The notes under the pieces were generated by a model. The model saw only the letters and a list, made by a program, of their open reading frames with translations. It searched no databases and was not told the origin of the DNA. Made by a program: the position numbers and the translations under genes. From positions 216,307 to 280,306 of the forward strand of contig ML133395.1 in assembly GCA_003864495.1 (NCBI GenBank): a stretch of 64,000 bases of DNA, written 5' to 3'. This document shows positions 11,819 to 24,400 of this stretch, in pieces (the stretch's first letter is position 1; each line of letters opens with the position of its first letter). Source of the DNA: Nemopilema nomurai (taxonomy: Eukaryota; Cnidaria; Scyphozoa; Rhizostomeae; Rhizostomatidae).

Positions 11819-12480
11819 ACCAAATAGTTGGATATCTTGTCTTGACAAGCCTTATTGGCTGCATCGATCACTCGAATTTTCAATGGCTTGTTTGCTTTTT
11901 GCGTAGGCCAACCCAACATTAAAATGAGCATACCTATAGCTTAAATGGCTACTGATTGTTTCAGCTTAACCTTAACTGTGATCTGAAGGTTTCCGTCCAG
12001 AAACACTGAAACATGTGGTGGGTTGGCTTGGTAACATTTAGAGAAGCTTTTTAATACTGTGGTTCTGTAGTGCATGCAAAATAAGTTTTGAATGCATTAA
12101 ACTTGAGACTTGGCTTTGAACACCATAAATATTTGATTTCATTGGGAAGTGAAGAAAGCATTATATTCTAAGATGAAGGCTCAACCTATTTACCAAAATC
12201 TGTGTCAGGCTCAACCTCTCTTCTAGTAGATAAAATTAAATTTTTAACACACCATTTCACAAAACCAGCAGTTCTGGACATTGTGTTAGCAATAAAGTGT
12301 GTGGAATTCAAATAGAATGGTGACTTATAGAAAGTTTTCCATCCAATCTGACAAAAGTGGATTTTAGGGCCCTTTTTGAAGCACTTTCTCACCACAGCCT
12401 TTTGATTTGCTTGAAGAGATGTGAATAAAGTTCTCATTCCTATCATTATTGGATCAAATTTCTAAAAGTTCAGCATGTTT
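11819..12480. other. H1 downstream spacer, left arm
   Basis: Matches 44,640-45,285 inverted. No open frame of interest. It ends in the ATGTGAATAAAGTTCTC module that marks the edge of several satellite blocks. Confidence 0.5.
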
Positions 12481-14440
12481 TTGTGGTGTTGTGAAGACAA
12501 ACAATTTCATAAAACTAAATTCCCTGAAAGCTATCAATTTAGGACTTGATTTTGATATTTTACTATCATTTTTTAACCAGCATTAAAACAATTTACCATG
12601 TGTTGATGTTGAATTGATGTAAAACAAAGTTTAAATTCTACATTCTCAATAAAAAGTAGTTTTGATTTATTTTCATTCCCAGTGATTAGTAAATTTCATC
12701 AAGAGTTGTGAAAGGAGCTTCTTTTGCTATCATTTCATCAAATCAACCAATACTTTCATCATATGTCCAGTGATGTAACAGAAAGTTAAAACGCTGTAGT
12801 AATCCCAAATAACAAGCAGTGTTATATTTTGGTTTGATAACTTTTTAAGGTTTTCATCAAGATTTGCATAGGAAGCTTCTTTTGCTAGAATCATTCCAGA
12901 GTCAACAATCAAGCAATTCATTATATTTTGGTGTTGTTTGATGTAAAACAAAGTTAAAATTATGTATTCTTATTAGACAATCAGTTTTGAATTGATTTGG
13001 ATTCCGACTGTTGGATAATTTTCGTAAAGAGTTGTAAACAAAGCTTCTGTTTATATAATTTCATAATCATCAATCAAAGTTTTCATCATGTGTTAACAAG
13101 TGAAAATACTCCATTTCCATAGAACAAGCATTGTTTTATTCTTGGGTTTGATAACTTTTTGAGATTTGTTCATCAAAATATGTAAAAGAAGCTTGCACCT
13201 CTATCAATTTTTGAGGGCGAAGTTAAGCAATTAATTATATGTCCAGTGATGTAAAAGAAAGTTAAAACGCTGTAGTAATCCCAAATGTCAAGCAGTTTTA
13301 TAGTTTGGCTTGATACTTTTTGAGGTCTTCAACAAGATTTGCATAGGAAGCTTCTTTTGGTAGAATCATTCCAGAATCAACAACAAGCAATTCACCATAT
13401 ATTGGTGTTGTTTGATGTAAAACAAATTGAAAATACTTCATTTCCATAAAACAAGCATTGTTTTATTCTTGGGTTTTATAACTTTTTTGAGATTGTTCAT
13501 CAAAAGATGTAAAAGAAGCTTCCTCCTCTATCATTTTTGAGGGAAAAGTTAAGCATTTCATTATACGATAGTGTTGTTTGGTGTAAAATAGAGTGAAAAC
13601 ATTGTATTCCAATAAAACAAGCAGTGTTATATTAAAACTTATTACCTTTGTTTGATTTTTTACCAAGTCTTGATTCATCATTCTAGACTCAATAACCTAG
13701 CATTTCTTCGTACCTTTATACAGTTTGATGTAAAATGAAGTGAAAACACTGTATTTCCATGAATTAAGCAAGGTTGTACTTGGGTTTGATAACTTTATCA
13801 TGGTTCTTTATAAAGGGTTTTAAAGTAAGCTTCTGTTGCAACCATGCCAAAATCAACAATCAAGCAATTTGTCATATGATTTTGTTGTTGATTTAAAACA
13901 AAGTTAAAATTATGTATTCTTATTAAGCATTTTGATTTGATTTGAATTCCCAGTGTTGGGTGATTTTCATCAAGAGTTGGAAAGAAAGCTTACTTTGCTA
14001 TCATTCCAGAATCAATAATCATACAATCTTATGTTGGTGCTATTTGCGGGTAAAATATGAAGAAGTTTTGATTTGATTTGCTGGTAAAATATGAGGCAGT
14101 TTTGATTTGATTTGGATTCCTAGTGTTGGGTTATTTTCATGAAGAGTTGTAAAGGAAGCTTCTTTTCATATCATCTCATAATCATCAATCGATGTTTTCA
14201 TTATATGTTGGTGTTCTTTGATGCAAAACAGAGTAAAAACACCGTTTTTTCATAAAACATGGATGATTTTTTTCATAAATCATTCCAGAATCAACAATAA
14301 AGCAGGTAATCACATCTTGGTGTAGTTTGATGTAAAACAACATAAAAATGATAAATTCCCATGAAACAAGAAGTGTTCTATTTGGGTTTGATATCTTTCA
14401 AGATTTTCATCAAGTATTGTAACGAAAGCTTCCTTTGCTG
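12480..14440. repeat. Histone-spacer satellite block 2
   Basis: About ten diverged units of the same family as block 1, with GT(G/T)AAAA motif starts near 12,784, 12,953, 13,102, 13,260, 13,427, 13,592, 13,740, 13,902 and 14,233. Many units have lost the perfect dyad (for example AACGCTG or AAATTATG variants). Pairs with block 5 (41,990-44,640). Confidence 0.75.
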
Positions 14441-14447
14441 TCATTAC

Positions 14448-14450
<3 letters not shown>
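14441..14450. other. Scar of H3 gene deletion
   Basis: Between 14,447 and 14,448 satellite sequence (CTTTGCTGTCATTAC) joins directly to H3 promoter sequence (GAAATTGCGTTCGTAACTG, inverted). In the right arm these two sequences are separated by about 930 bases holding H3, its stem-loop and 3' flank (about 41,122-42,046). The left arm therefore lost the entire H3 coding region. Confidence 0.88.
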
Positions 14451-15438
<988 letters not shown>

Positions 15439-15504
15439 ATTGATGTTGCTGGTCCTTCCTGTCCGGCAATCAAGATTCGTCCAAGTGCAAGCACGCAGAA
15501 AAAC

Positions 15505-15520
15505 AGCTTTTTTAAAAGCT
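15505..15520 (+). terminator. Histone 3' stem-loop of H4 copy 1
   Basis: AGCTTT-TTTA-AAAGCT hairpin, 67 bases after the H4 stop, preceded by AAAAAC and followed by ACCAAAA. Confidence 0.93.
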
Positions 15521-15705
15521 ACCAAAAATGCCAAAGTTGCCTGATTTGGGCCTCGTAGCTTCACACGATTTAAAAAGGATGTTTTTTTTTGCTTTATGTT
15601 CAGTAGCTACACATTTCATCGACTTATACTTCTACCCATTGATTCGATTGAAAATACCGAATCTGGTACTGCATATTGCTTTGATGTACGTTGTGCCAGT
15701 AGATT

Positions 15706-15915
15706 CAGGGGCGGATCCAGCAATTATTCTGAGAGGTGCTCATATAGAAAGGTTTGCAACCAAGGGCTATTGACAAACATCGTACCCATGTTAATACGCG
15801 ATAAACAAAATGGAAGTCTGCTGTAGCAACAACTTTCCGCAGCTTTGCCTAAAATTTTAGCAACTCAGTCGCCCTGGTTAAGGGGATATCATAATTCAAC
15901 TCCCCCTGGTCACTG
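15706..15915 (+). mobile_element. hAT-like terminal fragment downstream of H4 copy 1
   Basis: Begins CAGGGGCGGATCCAGC and matches, inverted, the terminal part of the transposon ending at 62,525. It lies in the same position and orientation relative to H4 in both places, so element end and H4 unit were probably duplicated together. The H4 copy 2 flank (near 39,590) lacks it. No transposase sequence and no second terminus are present here. Confidence 0.6.
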
Positions 15916-16044
15916 CCAACTCCCCCCGGTCAAATTCCACAATACATTTGACACATGTGGAACAAAGTCCAGTACAGAGGCAGTACACAACTCTCCGCAG
16001 CTTTGCCTAAATTTTAGCAACTCAGTCCCCCTGACATCAAGACA

Positions 16045-16440
16045 TAGAAAAAATATTACGTTTGATGTAAAATAAAATGAAAATACTGCAATTCCATAAA
16101 ACAACTAGTTTTATATTTGGACAACCTTTTAAGATTCTTCATCTAAACATGCATGTAAAGCCTCTTTTGCTATCATTCCAGAATCAATAATCAAAAATTT
16201 CATTATCTGTTGGTGTTATTTGGGGTAAAAAAGTGAAAATACTGCAGTGCAATAAAACAAGCAGTGTTATACTTGAGTTTGATAACTTTTTTAAGGTTCT
16301 TCACCAAGACATGGAAAAAATGCTTCTTTTCAATCATTTCAGAATCAATAATCAAGTATTTCGTATTAGAAAAGTGTTTTTTGGTCTAGAAGAAAGTGTT
16401 TTTTGGTCAGACAATTTTAATGTTGATGATGGTATTTAAT
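16045..16440. repeat. Histone-spacer satellite block 3
   Basis: Two to three units, with the AAGCAGTGTTATAC half-dyad near 16,258-16,271 and TTTGATAACTTTTT and CAGAATCAATAATCAAG boxes. It matches about 38,350-38,570 inverted, but the block is much shorter than block 4. Confidence 0.65.
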
Positions 16441-16732
16441 GTTCTTAGACTGAAAAAGAGGGCAATTAATCATGAACTTGTCCAGTTTGGGATTAAAACA
16501 CTTTCGTTCGAAACAAAGACCCCAAAAGCACTAATTTTCCTAGTTACAACTCTCCTGGAGGGTTCTCGCCCAATATGAAGTACACATAATAACAACGAGA
16601 AATGTCGAAAAAATGTATACTGGCACAAGTATGAAGGAAGGAAATCCTCGTAAACCAGAAACTAGTATTCTATCAGTAAGTAAGAATGTCGTGTGTGTCA
16701 CAAGAAGGTAAACCAATTTTAGCATCTTTGGT
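16440..16732. other. H2A downstream spacer, copy 2
   Basis: A diverged copy of the sequence downstream of the other H2A genes (for example 7,800-8,160). Nothing further is seen. Confidence 0.4.
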
Positions 16733-16748
16733 GGTTTTTAAAAAAACC
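16733..16748 (-). terminator. Histone 3' stem-loop of H2A copy 2
   Basis: GGTTTT-TTTA-AAAACC hairpin on the minus strand, 45 bases past the H2A stop and followed by ACCAAAG. Confidence 0.93.
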
Positions 16749-16792
16749 GTTTTTCAATGCAAAGATAACCAGAGATGGCCAACCGAAGCGAC

Positions 16793-17176
16793 TTATGATT
16801 TGGCGGCCTTCGTCTCAGTCTTCTTTGGAAGAAGCACTGCCTGAATGTTGGGCAAGACACCACCCTGTGCAATGGTGACTCCACTCAGCAACTTGTTCAA
16901 CTCCTCGTCGTTCCTGATGGCGAGCTGCAAGTGACGAGGGATGATTCTTGACTTCTTGTTGTCTCTTGCTGCATTGCCAGCCAACTCCAAGATTTCTGCA
17001 GACAGATACTCGAGTACGGCTGCCAAATAGACGGGAGCCCCAGAGCCAACTCGCTCGGCATAGTTGCCCTTCCTCAACAATCGGTGGATACGTCCGACTG
17101 GAAACTGTAATCCAGCTCTGGATGTCCTGGATCTCGCCTTAACCTTGGCTTTTCCACCTTTTCCACGTCCAGACAT
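16793..17176 (-). CDS. H2A: Histone H2A, copy 2
   Basis: An intact 127-residue H2A differing from copies 1 and 4 by one residue in the N-tail (KAKVKARS instead of KAKAKARS, residue 12). The start is the canonical MSGRG; 36 further codons are open upstream but belong to the leader. Its divergent partner H2B copy 2 is truncated, and the shared promoter has lost the H2B-side GGCGCC and start region, so this gene now stands without a working partner. Confidence 0.97.
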   Translation of the reverse strand: MSGRGKGGKAKVKARSRTSRAGLQFPVGRIHRLLRKGNYAERVGSGAPVYLAAVLEYLSAEILELAGNAARDNKKSRIIPRHLQLAIRNDEELNKLLSGVTIAQGGVLPNIQAVLLPKKTETKAAKS

Positions 17177-17422
17177 GATTGCTATAATAATAGATTTTCT
17201 TAATCGATTTGACTTGACTGCGAAGTGCAAGGGAACGATTGCTAGTAGTACCCGCCAAAAGCAACATTTCAAAGCGGCCTTCATTCGAAACGCGCCAATC
17301 GTCGCCTGCTCGAGTCGGCCATTTCGACGAACCAGGCGAAGACAGCCAATCGGCTGCGACCCTGGTCGGTCACGCGGTCTTCGGGCTCATTCTCGATGGC
17401 AAGGCGAGCTGGACTCAAATAG
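17177..17422. promoter_or_regulatory. Truncated divergent H2A/H2B promoter, copy 2
   Basis: Sequence equivalent to copy 1 up to GGACTCAAATA (ending near 17,421), then directly H2B coding sequence. About 166 bases are missing: the E2F-like GGCGCC site, the H2B leader and the H2B start codon. The two CCAAT boxes remain. Confidence 0.8.
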
Positions 17423-17754
17423 GTAAAAAGGGTGGCAAGGCCGGCTCAGGAGAAAAGAAAAGGACGAAGAAGCGCAAGGAAAGCTACTCTATCTACATCT
17501 ACAAGGTGCTCAAACAAGTCCACCCTGACACGGGAATTTCCAGCAAGGCCATGAGCATCATGAACTCGTTTGTCAACGACATTTTCGAGAGGATCGCTCA
17601 AGAAGCCTCGCGACTTGCCCACTACAATAAGAAGGCGACGATCACTTCGAGGGAAATCCAGACATCTGTCCGACTTCTCCTTCCCGGTGAACTTGCCAAG
17701 CATGCTGTCAGCGAGGGCACCAAGGCCGTCACCAAGTACACGTCCAGCAAGTAA
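17422..17754 (+). pseudogene. H2B: Histone H2B, copy 2, 5' truncated
   Basis: The first 26 codons and the leader are deleted. Coding sequence resumes at [20 protein letters not shown] and continues intact through the fold to YTSSK. The frame is also open upstream through former promoter DNA to a Met at 17,239, giving a potential 171-residue chimera, but no promoter is evident for it. The stem-loop is intact. The histone fold itself shows no decay, so the truncation looks recent or the copy is being homogenised. Confidence 0.9.
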
Positions 17755-17815
17755 ATTACCTGACCTGCCCTGGAGAGTTTGGATCATTCTGCTCACAAAC
17801 GGTCGACCAAAAAAC

Positions 17816-17831
17816 AGCTTTTTTAAAAGCT
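17816..17831 (+). terminator. Histone 3' stem-loop of H2B copy 2
   Basis: AGCTTT-TTTA-AAAGCT, unchanged despite loss of the gene's 5' end. Confidence 0.92.
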
Positions 17832-17860
17832 ACCAAATTCGCCGATTTTTTCCTCAACCT

Positions 17861-18640
17861 TGAATGCACACGAATTGTACTCTCTCTTCAAATTTTTCTT
17901 CCTTCACACTTTTGTCTTGTTTCACTACAAAGACGATAAAATGCCATCGCCCTGTGTTGTTGTTATCAACTAAAACCGAAAGGGGAAACGAAGATAAGAT
18001 ATATCTACAGTCTCGTGCTTTTGAGAACTGGTGCTCGCATGTTTGACAAGGCAAGAAGTGCTCCGTTTCCATTCTGGACCACAAATAATTAACGACACAG
18101 GCAGCACAAAATAAATGTTTTCATCAGGTTTTGCTTGAATCTGAATGACAGGTTTTTAACTTTTTTCAAACTTCAGTCCCACCCTACATGTCAGTGATGT
18201 TCTTACTTGTTGGCCAGAGCTGAATCACTCTAAGATCTAAAAGCAAACTGAATCAACCTTTCCGAGGGAAAAACATGGGGCAAATTCACCTCTCATATGT
18301 TGCCCATAAATTTGGATCAGTCTATCGCCTAAACTAGAATCTACCATCAAACATCGATAGTTTCAAAAATAAGATCAGAGATGAAGTGTTTTATGATCTA
18401 CAAAGTCAGGAGGATAGCCCCAACATATTTTATGGAAAGTCCAACTTCAGCCAAGGAAAATGTTCTAACTAGCATTTTCAAGAATAACTTTTTCCAAGTT
18501 TTTGATACAAAGCCCATTTTGCATGAGCAAATTCTTTTTAAACACTCCTGGAGGGACAATCATGTGAGCCGGTTGTATTGACCTTTTCAATGCTATCTCT
18601 GCCATCTTCACCATAAAATAGCCAGGTCTAGAAATCGGCA
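17861..18640. other. Inner edge of left arm, no gene seen
   Basis: Similarity to the right arm stops near 17,860. The sequence that follows has no clear match inside the window and only short open frames. Confidence 0.4.
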
Positions 18641-18980
18641 TTGACCCAAATTTGCAAGGCCAACATGTTAACATGCAAACTGGTGTACATAAAATCAAAA
18701 TCAGTTAATTTGCCTTGTTGAAAAATATTTACGAAAACCTTCATACCCTTTTTTACAGTGAAGAAGTTTATAAGATCAAAATGACAATGTCCACTGCTCA
18801 AAATGAGTGCTACTTTCTAAATTTCAAAACAATTATGCATTACGGTCTATTTCCTAATCATATTGTCAGCTTTTTTCGGAATAGCGAATTGCATATATTC
18901 AGCACCACCAAAGCTGGGCTAATTCAGCAAAGGTTTCTGAAGTCTAATGCCAACTTCACGAAAGTTCTAGTTCCTTAACT
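18640..18980 (+). repeat. Decayed copy of H2B-H1 spacer
   Basis: Contains diverged but recognisable pieces of the spacer found at 10,500-10,890, 35,060-35,600 and 46,400-46,940, for example CCACTGCTCAAAATGAGTGC and AATTATGCATTACG. No H1 gene follows it, so the left arm has lost the H1 that the right arm keeps at 34,029-34,659. Confidence 0.6.
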
Positions 18981-19352
18981 AAAACAAACAATACACCCAT
19001 ATGCTACATAACGTGACAACGTTTTAGTGACAACATAACGCAATTGATACCTACTAACACTTTAATTCCATTTCAAATTCCATTTCTAATTCTATTGCTA
19101 CAGGACCCTTGCTGATATTAGAAATTGTTTTGACTGCATCTTAAAAAAACTGATTTGACATGGCTCATCATATTCCGTAAAAGTGGAATGCTGAAAGTAG
19201 ACGCTACACAAGGTTCAACAGATGCGATATGCATTGCGCATACCATGGTTAAGAATATTGACGCATAATTATCGACGAGGCTTCCTTACATTTACCAATC
19301 ATATTGCCAGCTCCATGGTTGCCTTGCCAACGACATAGATTGGTATCTAGGT

Positions 19353-19566
19353 CAGGGATGTCAAACTCAGTTTGGTCTGGGGCCGGATCTTGAATTTCCA
19401 TTCTCAGATAGGCCGGATCAGTAAAAGCATGTCAACTTCAAATATTTACCTTTGCTTTTCAGTTCTATGCTCTATCATTCAGTCTACATTCAAAGCCCAC
19501 TCTACATGGTATTAGATCATCCGACAAGCCGGGTCTGGACAGCGGGCCGTAAGTTTGACATGCCTG
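19353..19566. mobile_element. hAT-type MITE with 8-bp target duplication
   Basis: A 214-base element with imperfect terminal inverted repeats (CAGGGATGTCAAACT at the left; CAGGCATGTCAAACT as read inward from the right). It is flanked by a perfect 8-bp direct repeat ATCTAGGT (19,345-19,352 and 19,567-19,574). Eight-base duplications are diagnostic of hAT transposition. The element has no coding capacity. Inner arms include GGGCCGGATC and a matching GCGGGCCGT. Confidence 0.85.
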
Positions 19567-19574
19567 ATCTAGGT

Positions 19575-20700
19575 CAAACACTTGAAAGGCTTTACTGGCG
19601 ATTGCTTGAACGGACAGGCCTTCTTTGCACACTGCAAGCCCGAAAAAATCTTCCCTGATCTCAGAAGAAGAATCAACAAAACAGAGTATTATAGCTAACA
19701 TCCACTATACCATCCAAATTACTAACATTAACTGCCTCGTCAACAAGCAGAGTACAAAACTTTGCAATTTTTTCATCATGATGTCTTTTTCTATCTTTTC
19801 ATCACATGCGTATACTTCATTTTGTGTCGTCTTGGAACTATCTGTTGCTGTTTTTGCATGTGGTCATCAAATGTCGAATTTTGCCCACATCGGAATAGAA
19901 TTGGCATAGGCATTGCCTGGAGATTACTGGGGTTACTTTTGGGGTTACTTTTACGGGGTCGTATGATTTAGAATTTAGAGTCATCCCTACAAGGAAATGT
20001 TTTGGCTTCCACAAAGCATCACAGCCTCAACAAAAGGTTTAAAATTTTCCCTGTTTATTTTTACTTGTCTTGTAGTCAGTACATCAAACTGAATATTGAT
20101 TAAGGTCCTTCTGTTATCCATACATGAACAAAAGTTGAATTGCCGCTCAGTGGCAGTTCTGTGATTTTGTGACTTCTCAGCGTGGTGGTTAAATCTCCTT
20201 ATGGCATCTTGTCACTTATGGCAAAAGGAGGTTTTATATAAACACATTAATTTTGATGAATTATGGCTGCAATGAGAACACAGTAAATACAAGATGCACC
20301 ATTAATCACTCTGAGTAAACTAGCCTGTTCTGAAACTTTCGCCCAACAGAATTTTTCGGAAAAGCATTCTAAGGGTTTGAACATATTGCAAAGGTAATCA
20401 TATTTCTGCCCATCAGACAATGTTGGAATGGAACTACTTTGTAAAAATTTCCAACATTGTTTTTATGAACATGATGTGGTTGTTGCTCGATTGAAGAGCC
20501 AATAGATGAATGAGATGGAAGATTTTGAGAGCTCTGTGCCTCCGGACTTTTTACATTTGATATGGGGGGGAACTCTTGGTTGTTTGATTACAAATCCATC
20601 CGCCCCTAAAGAGTAGTGAGAACACCATATGGAGAAACTTAAGAGTTCACCTATGATGTGAGTCTATGCCAAGGATCAGTCAAAAATACTCAAGTAGGAA
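19575..20700. other. Unassigned AT-rich DNA
   Basis: No domain, repeat pair or splice-linked exon could be supported here. Confidence 0.3.
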
Positions 20701-20709
20701 TGTGTTATC

Positions 20710-21014
20710 AAAGTGGGAAAAAAGGCTGCTTCTAACAACCGAAATGGGAGTTTTCACGAAGGCTTTTGGGAATTGCACTAAGAAATAGGAGGAAAAGTGA
20801 TGGCATCAAGAAGGGACTGAAGAATGTATGTATCATCACAAAAAAATTATAAGAAAGCAAGTTGCGATGGCTTGGTCACCTTGAAAGAGTAACAAACGGC
20901 AAGCCTGCCAAGGGCATCCACAACTTTAGCGTGAAGGCAAGCGAGAATGTGAAAACCCGAGATCAGGAACTCACGGCAAAGTCGACTGGAGAAAGAAGCA
21001 AGGGGAGAAGACGC
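20710..21014 (+). mobile_element. LINE reverse transcriptase C-terminal fragment
   Basis: Two readable pieces, LLLTTEMGVF early and SKLRWLGHLERVTNGKPAKG (about 20,857-20,916), match the tail of RTE/CRACK-like LINE polymerases, where the pattern is TTEMR...ESRLRWFGH. Frame changes and a stop between the pieces show it is decayed. A Penelope-like 3' segment begins immediately after. Confidence 0.5.
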
Positions 21015-21135
21015 TGATTGGTCATTTAAAGCCAATCACGCGCTCCTCTTATCACCCTCTCGTTTTTTCGATCAACAACTGGCCTTTATTTGGTCAGCTA
21101 TGATCATTTTTCGACGTTTGCAAACTCTGATGAAT
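21015..21135 (+). mobile_element. Penelope-like element 3' end, plus orientation
   Basis: Diverged inverted match to the 3' untranslated part of the elements at 26,575-26,872 and 29,866-30,563, including CCAATCACGCGCTC, TTATCACCCT and CGACGTTTGCAAACTCTGA. It is non-coding. Confidence 0.55.
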
Positions 21136-21419
21136 ATTGGACGAAATTGTACTCTATGTAAGCTAATCTAGTCCGTTACTTTTAGCTATAGTCAACTGGC
21201 ACTATTCCGCATTGAGTAAGAGACGACATATTCGGATCATATCTGCTCCTCTTTTCTATTACAAACCATATCACAACCCAATTGGGGTTTCGTTATGAGT
21301 AGAAGGAAGCCTGCCAAAGAAGGGTAAAAACGAAATATTGCTTTTAGAAATAAACGATGAATTCAATGATTAAACGTTGCCTTGCAACAATATCGAACCA
21401 AAGGTAACAAGCATTGTCT

Positions 21420-24400
21420 TTAAATGTTTGCGCCATTCATTAATCCACCTGCTTCGAACAAAGGCGCTAACCGATTTTCCCTTGATTTTGGTATCACATA
21501 GCAAACTTTTGTGTTTCCATATCCATTAAAATGGCTTCCCATAGAAATAGAGTAGGCGCCCATGTTTTCAAAATAAAGCAAGTCTCCCGTTTCCATCTAT
21601 AAGGAAATAAAATCACACTCGTTTTAATTACCACACTATACAATGGTATTTAAATATTTAGTTTCAAGTTGAAACATCACATCATAATTGTTACAGCTCC
21701 TTAAAGTATTTATGTCATTTCAGATATCACAAATTCTTAAAAAGTCAAATAAATAACAAGTTTATCATAGATACCACGGGTATAATAGAATCCAACTAAA
21801 GTTAGAATCTTTTCAAGTTGGTTGCTAGCTACACAAACAGGTTTGCGTCGCAGTTTCAAAAAGCTCCAAGATGTAACGTGTATTATAGGTACTCTTTAAC
21901 TTGGTCGTGCATTTTGCAAAGGCCTAGAATAAGCTAACCTGTTTTGAAGTTAGTTGTTTTGATACTGGGACCAATCGATTTTTTTAGAGCAAAGAAAGGC
22001 TAGAATCTCGATCTTGATTTTTACTTTATTACCATATATTTGTGTCTCTTCACGTAGAGATGAAAAAAAGAAAGCACCTTAGGAAGAAAGGACATTTTCT
22101 GTAATGTAGTCCACCGGGTGACATGATACTCCCCAGAGAACAGACTCATGATGCTCCTGATTGTCCAGCCTCTGCAAGGAAAAGAAATGACTTTTTTGCT
22201 TCAAGAAAAAGCCTTACATTCCAGTTCTATTGATAGGTACATGCACATTTACCATAAACAACATATACATAAATGAAGAATTTAAGAAGGCCGATATTTG
22301 GCGTTGCTTTGGTAACTAGAAAATGATAGGGTGCGGGGCAGCAAGGTGAGCCCCACTCTCAAAGTTCTAAATGCTTAACTTCAATTTGGTAACTAGTTAA
22401 TGGAAAACGCATCATTAAAATGGCCTTTGGCAACAGGAAAATTTTTATTTGTCATAGGCAACAGGGTTTCTTATAACTATTCGTTATGATTGCGGAAAAA
22501 TAGATTAAAATAATGGCCCTGTTGCCGGTAGAGGTGTTAACGGTAGAGTACTGGACTTCCAAAGCCAGGGATCGTGAGTCCAAGCCTTTCTCGGGTCGTT
22601 TACTTTTCTGCACTCTTTACAAAATTTTCAAATATTTTGGAGGTTTGAGTAAGTATTATTTTTAAACTTTTATTTTCAGTGGCCAATAATGGGCATAAAA
22701 GAAAGAGTAGGTTGGCCAAAAAGATCCACAGAGGTGAGTACATGCTCTGAGTTCAGCATTTATTTCCGAAATAGTTTGCTGAATTTTCCATTAAAAGACC
22801 TTCTTACAGGTTAAAACCTAGGCGTCATTATCACCAATAACGTGTTTAAACGGTGGCATTTCGGGAAAAAATGAAGAGCAAAGTTTATACACAACCATGC
22901 GAAGAAAGTACACTATTAACCATAATAAGATATAAGCCTTATTCAAAGGAATTATATATGCAGTTAAAACTGATGAATAAGTGTATTTAAAAATATTTCA
23001 TTTCTGTCAGTTCTTAATTAAGTTTCTTTCCAAGTGGATTTATCTTCATTACCTTTTTAGCTGAAGAGTTATCAAACAAAGTTCTTAAATGTTTTATGGA
23101 TTTAATTTTTTCCTGCCAAATGAGTGATAAAGATTCATAACAAATTACTTTCATGTGCTTTGGATCCGCTGTTCGTTCACCAGGATAGAATGACGTAAAG
23201 ATGCTGTCACTCAAGTAGTATTGCATCAGATTCTAAAGAAACAACAACAACAACAACAACAACAGCAGTGCTATTTAAAACCCATTTGTTGTCATTAGAT
23301 TTACTTGGAAAAAGTGTATGGTTACATGCATGTCGGAGGTTGATGCGCAATCGTGTCAATACGCATCAGCATCAAATAGGAATCAGTTGCTTTATGACTA
23401 GCAAACTGGTATCTTTCTTTACAGGGAAAAATAAATTGATTTAGAAACAAAAAGTGTTCAATTACTTCGAAAACTCCATTTCTGGCTTCACTTCTTTCCG
23501 CAAAAGAGCTTTTAACAGCTAAAATTTCACTGGCACAGGAAAAGGCTGCATCGACAAAATAACGCCCCGGCTCAGCAATTATTTTAACCCCAGAAGAAAT
23601 TGGGAAATGCTCTTTGAAAGAATTCTGCAATGCTGCGGCAATCTGAAATGAGATTGAATTCACAAAGTGTCAGAAGAACACTGAGGTGTATCTTTTTGCC
23701 CTAATAAAAACTGAAGAAAGAGGCTGTTTATAACCTAGCTTCTTTTGCATGCTTACTTTGTGAAAATGGTCTTCTGTGTCTTTGGCACCAGGAAGCCCTC
23801 CACCAATATCAAGGAGAGAGAATTTGTAGCCCAAACTTGCCTAAAACGTGACAGACTCTTTATGAAAATATTGGCAAGTGAAGCTGAGGGTTCAGTAATG
23901 TTTAATGCTTTCTTATATTTTATGAGGCTTTGACAAAGATACTTTGTTTTCTGAACTTTGTTATAACAAGCAACCTCGACACAAAGCTTAAAAAATGTTT
24001 AGGTATCAACTGAATAACATTTATAGCATTGAGCTTATACAAATACCTTAATTTACATTTGCTGAAATTTCTAGCTATGCATAAGATCGCATAATACAAA
24101 TTAAAAGTCCGACTAATGTTTTATATAATTTTCGGGTAATCAGAAATGGCCTATTAAGTTACTAGTGGAAAACATTTTATCAGTAAATGCTGGATTCAAA
24201 AAGTTAAATGTTTTTTAAATTTCCTTCGCGAGATCTGCTAGTTTCTTTATGAGAAGCTATTGTTCTATTACTTGTTAAATGCTGTTCAAAAGTCGATCCA
24301 TGATCATCTTGAGCTTTCTCGTTGCTCTTTTGTGAGTTTAACCGTTTATTACTTTTCCTAAACATCCAAATGAGAGGACAACAATGAAAACATGATGATA

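Noticed and set aside
6560..14440. Satellite blocks considered as a CRISPR-like array
   Set aside because: Units are diverged, of variable length, lack constant repeats with unique spacers, and the genome is eukaryotic.
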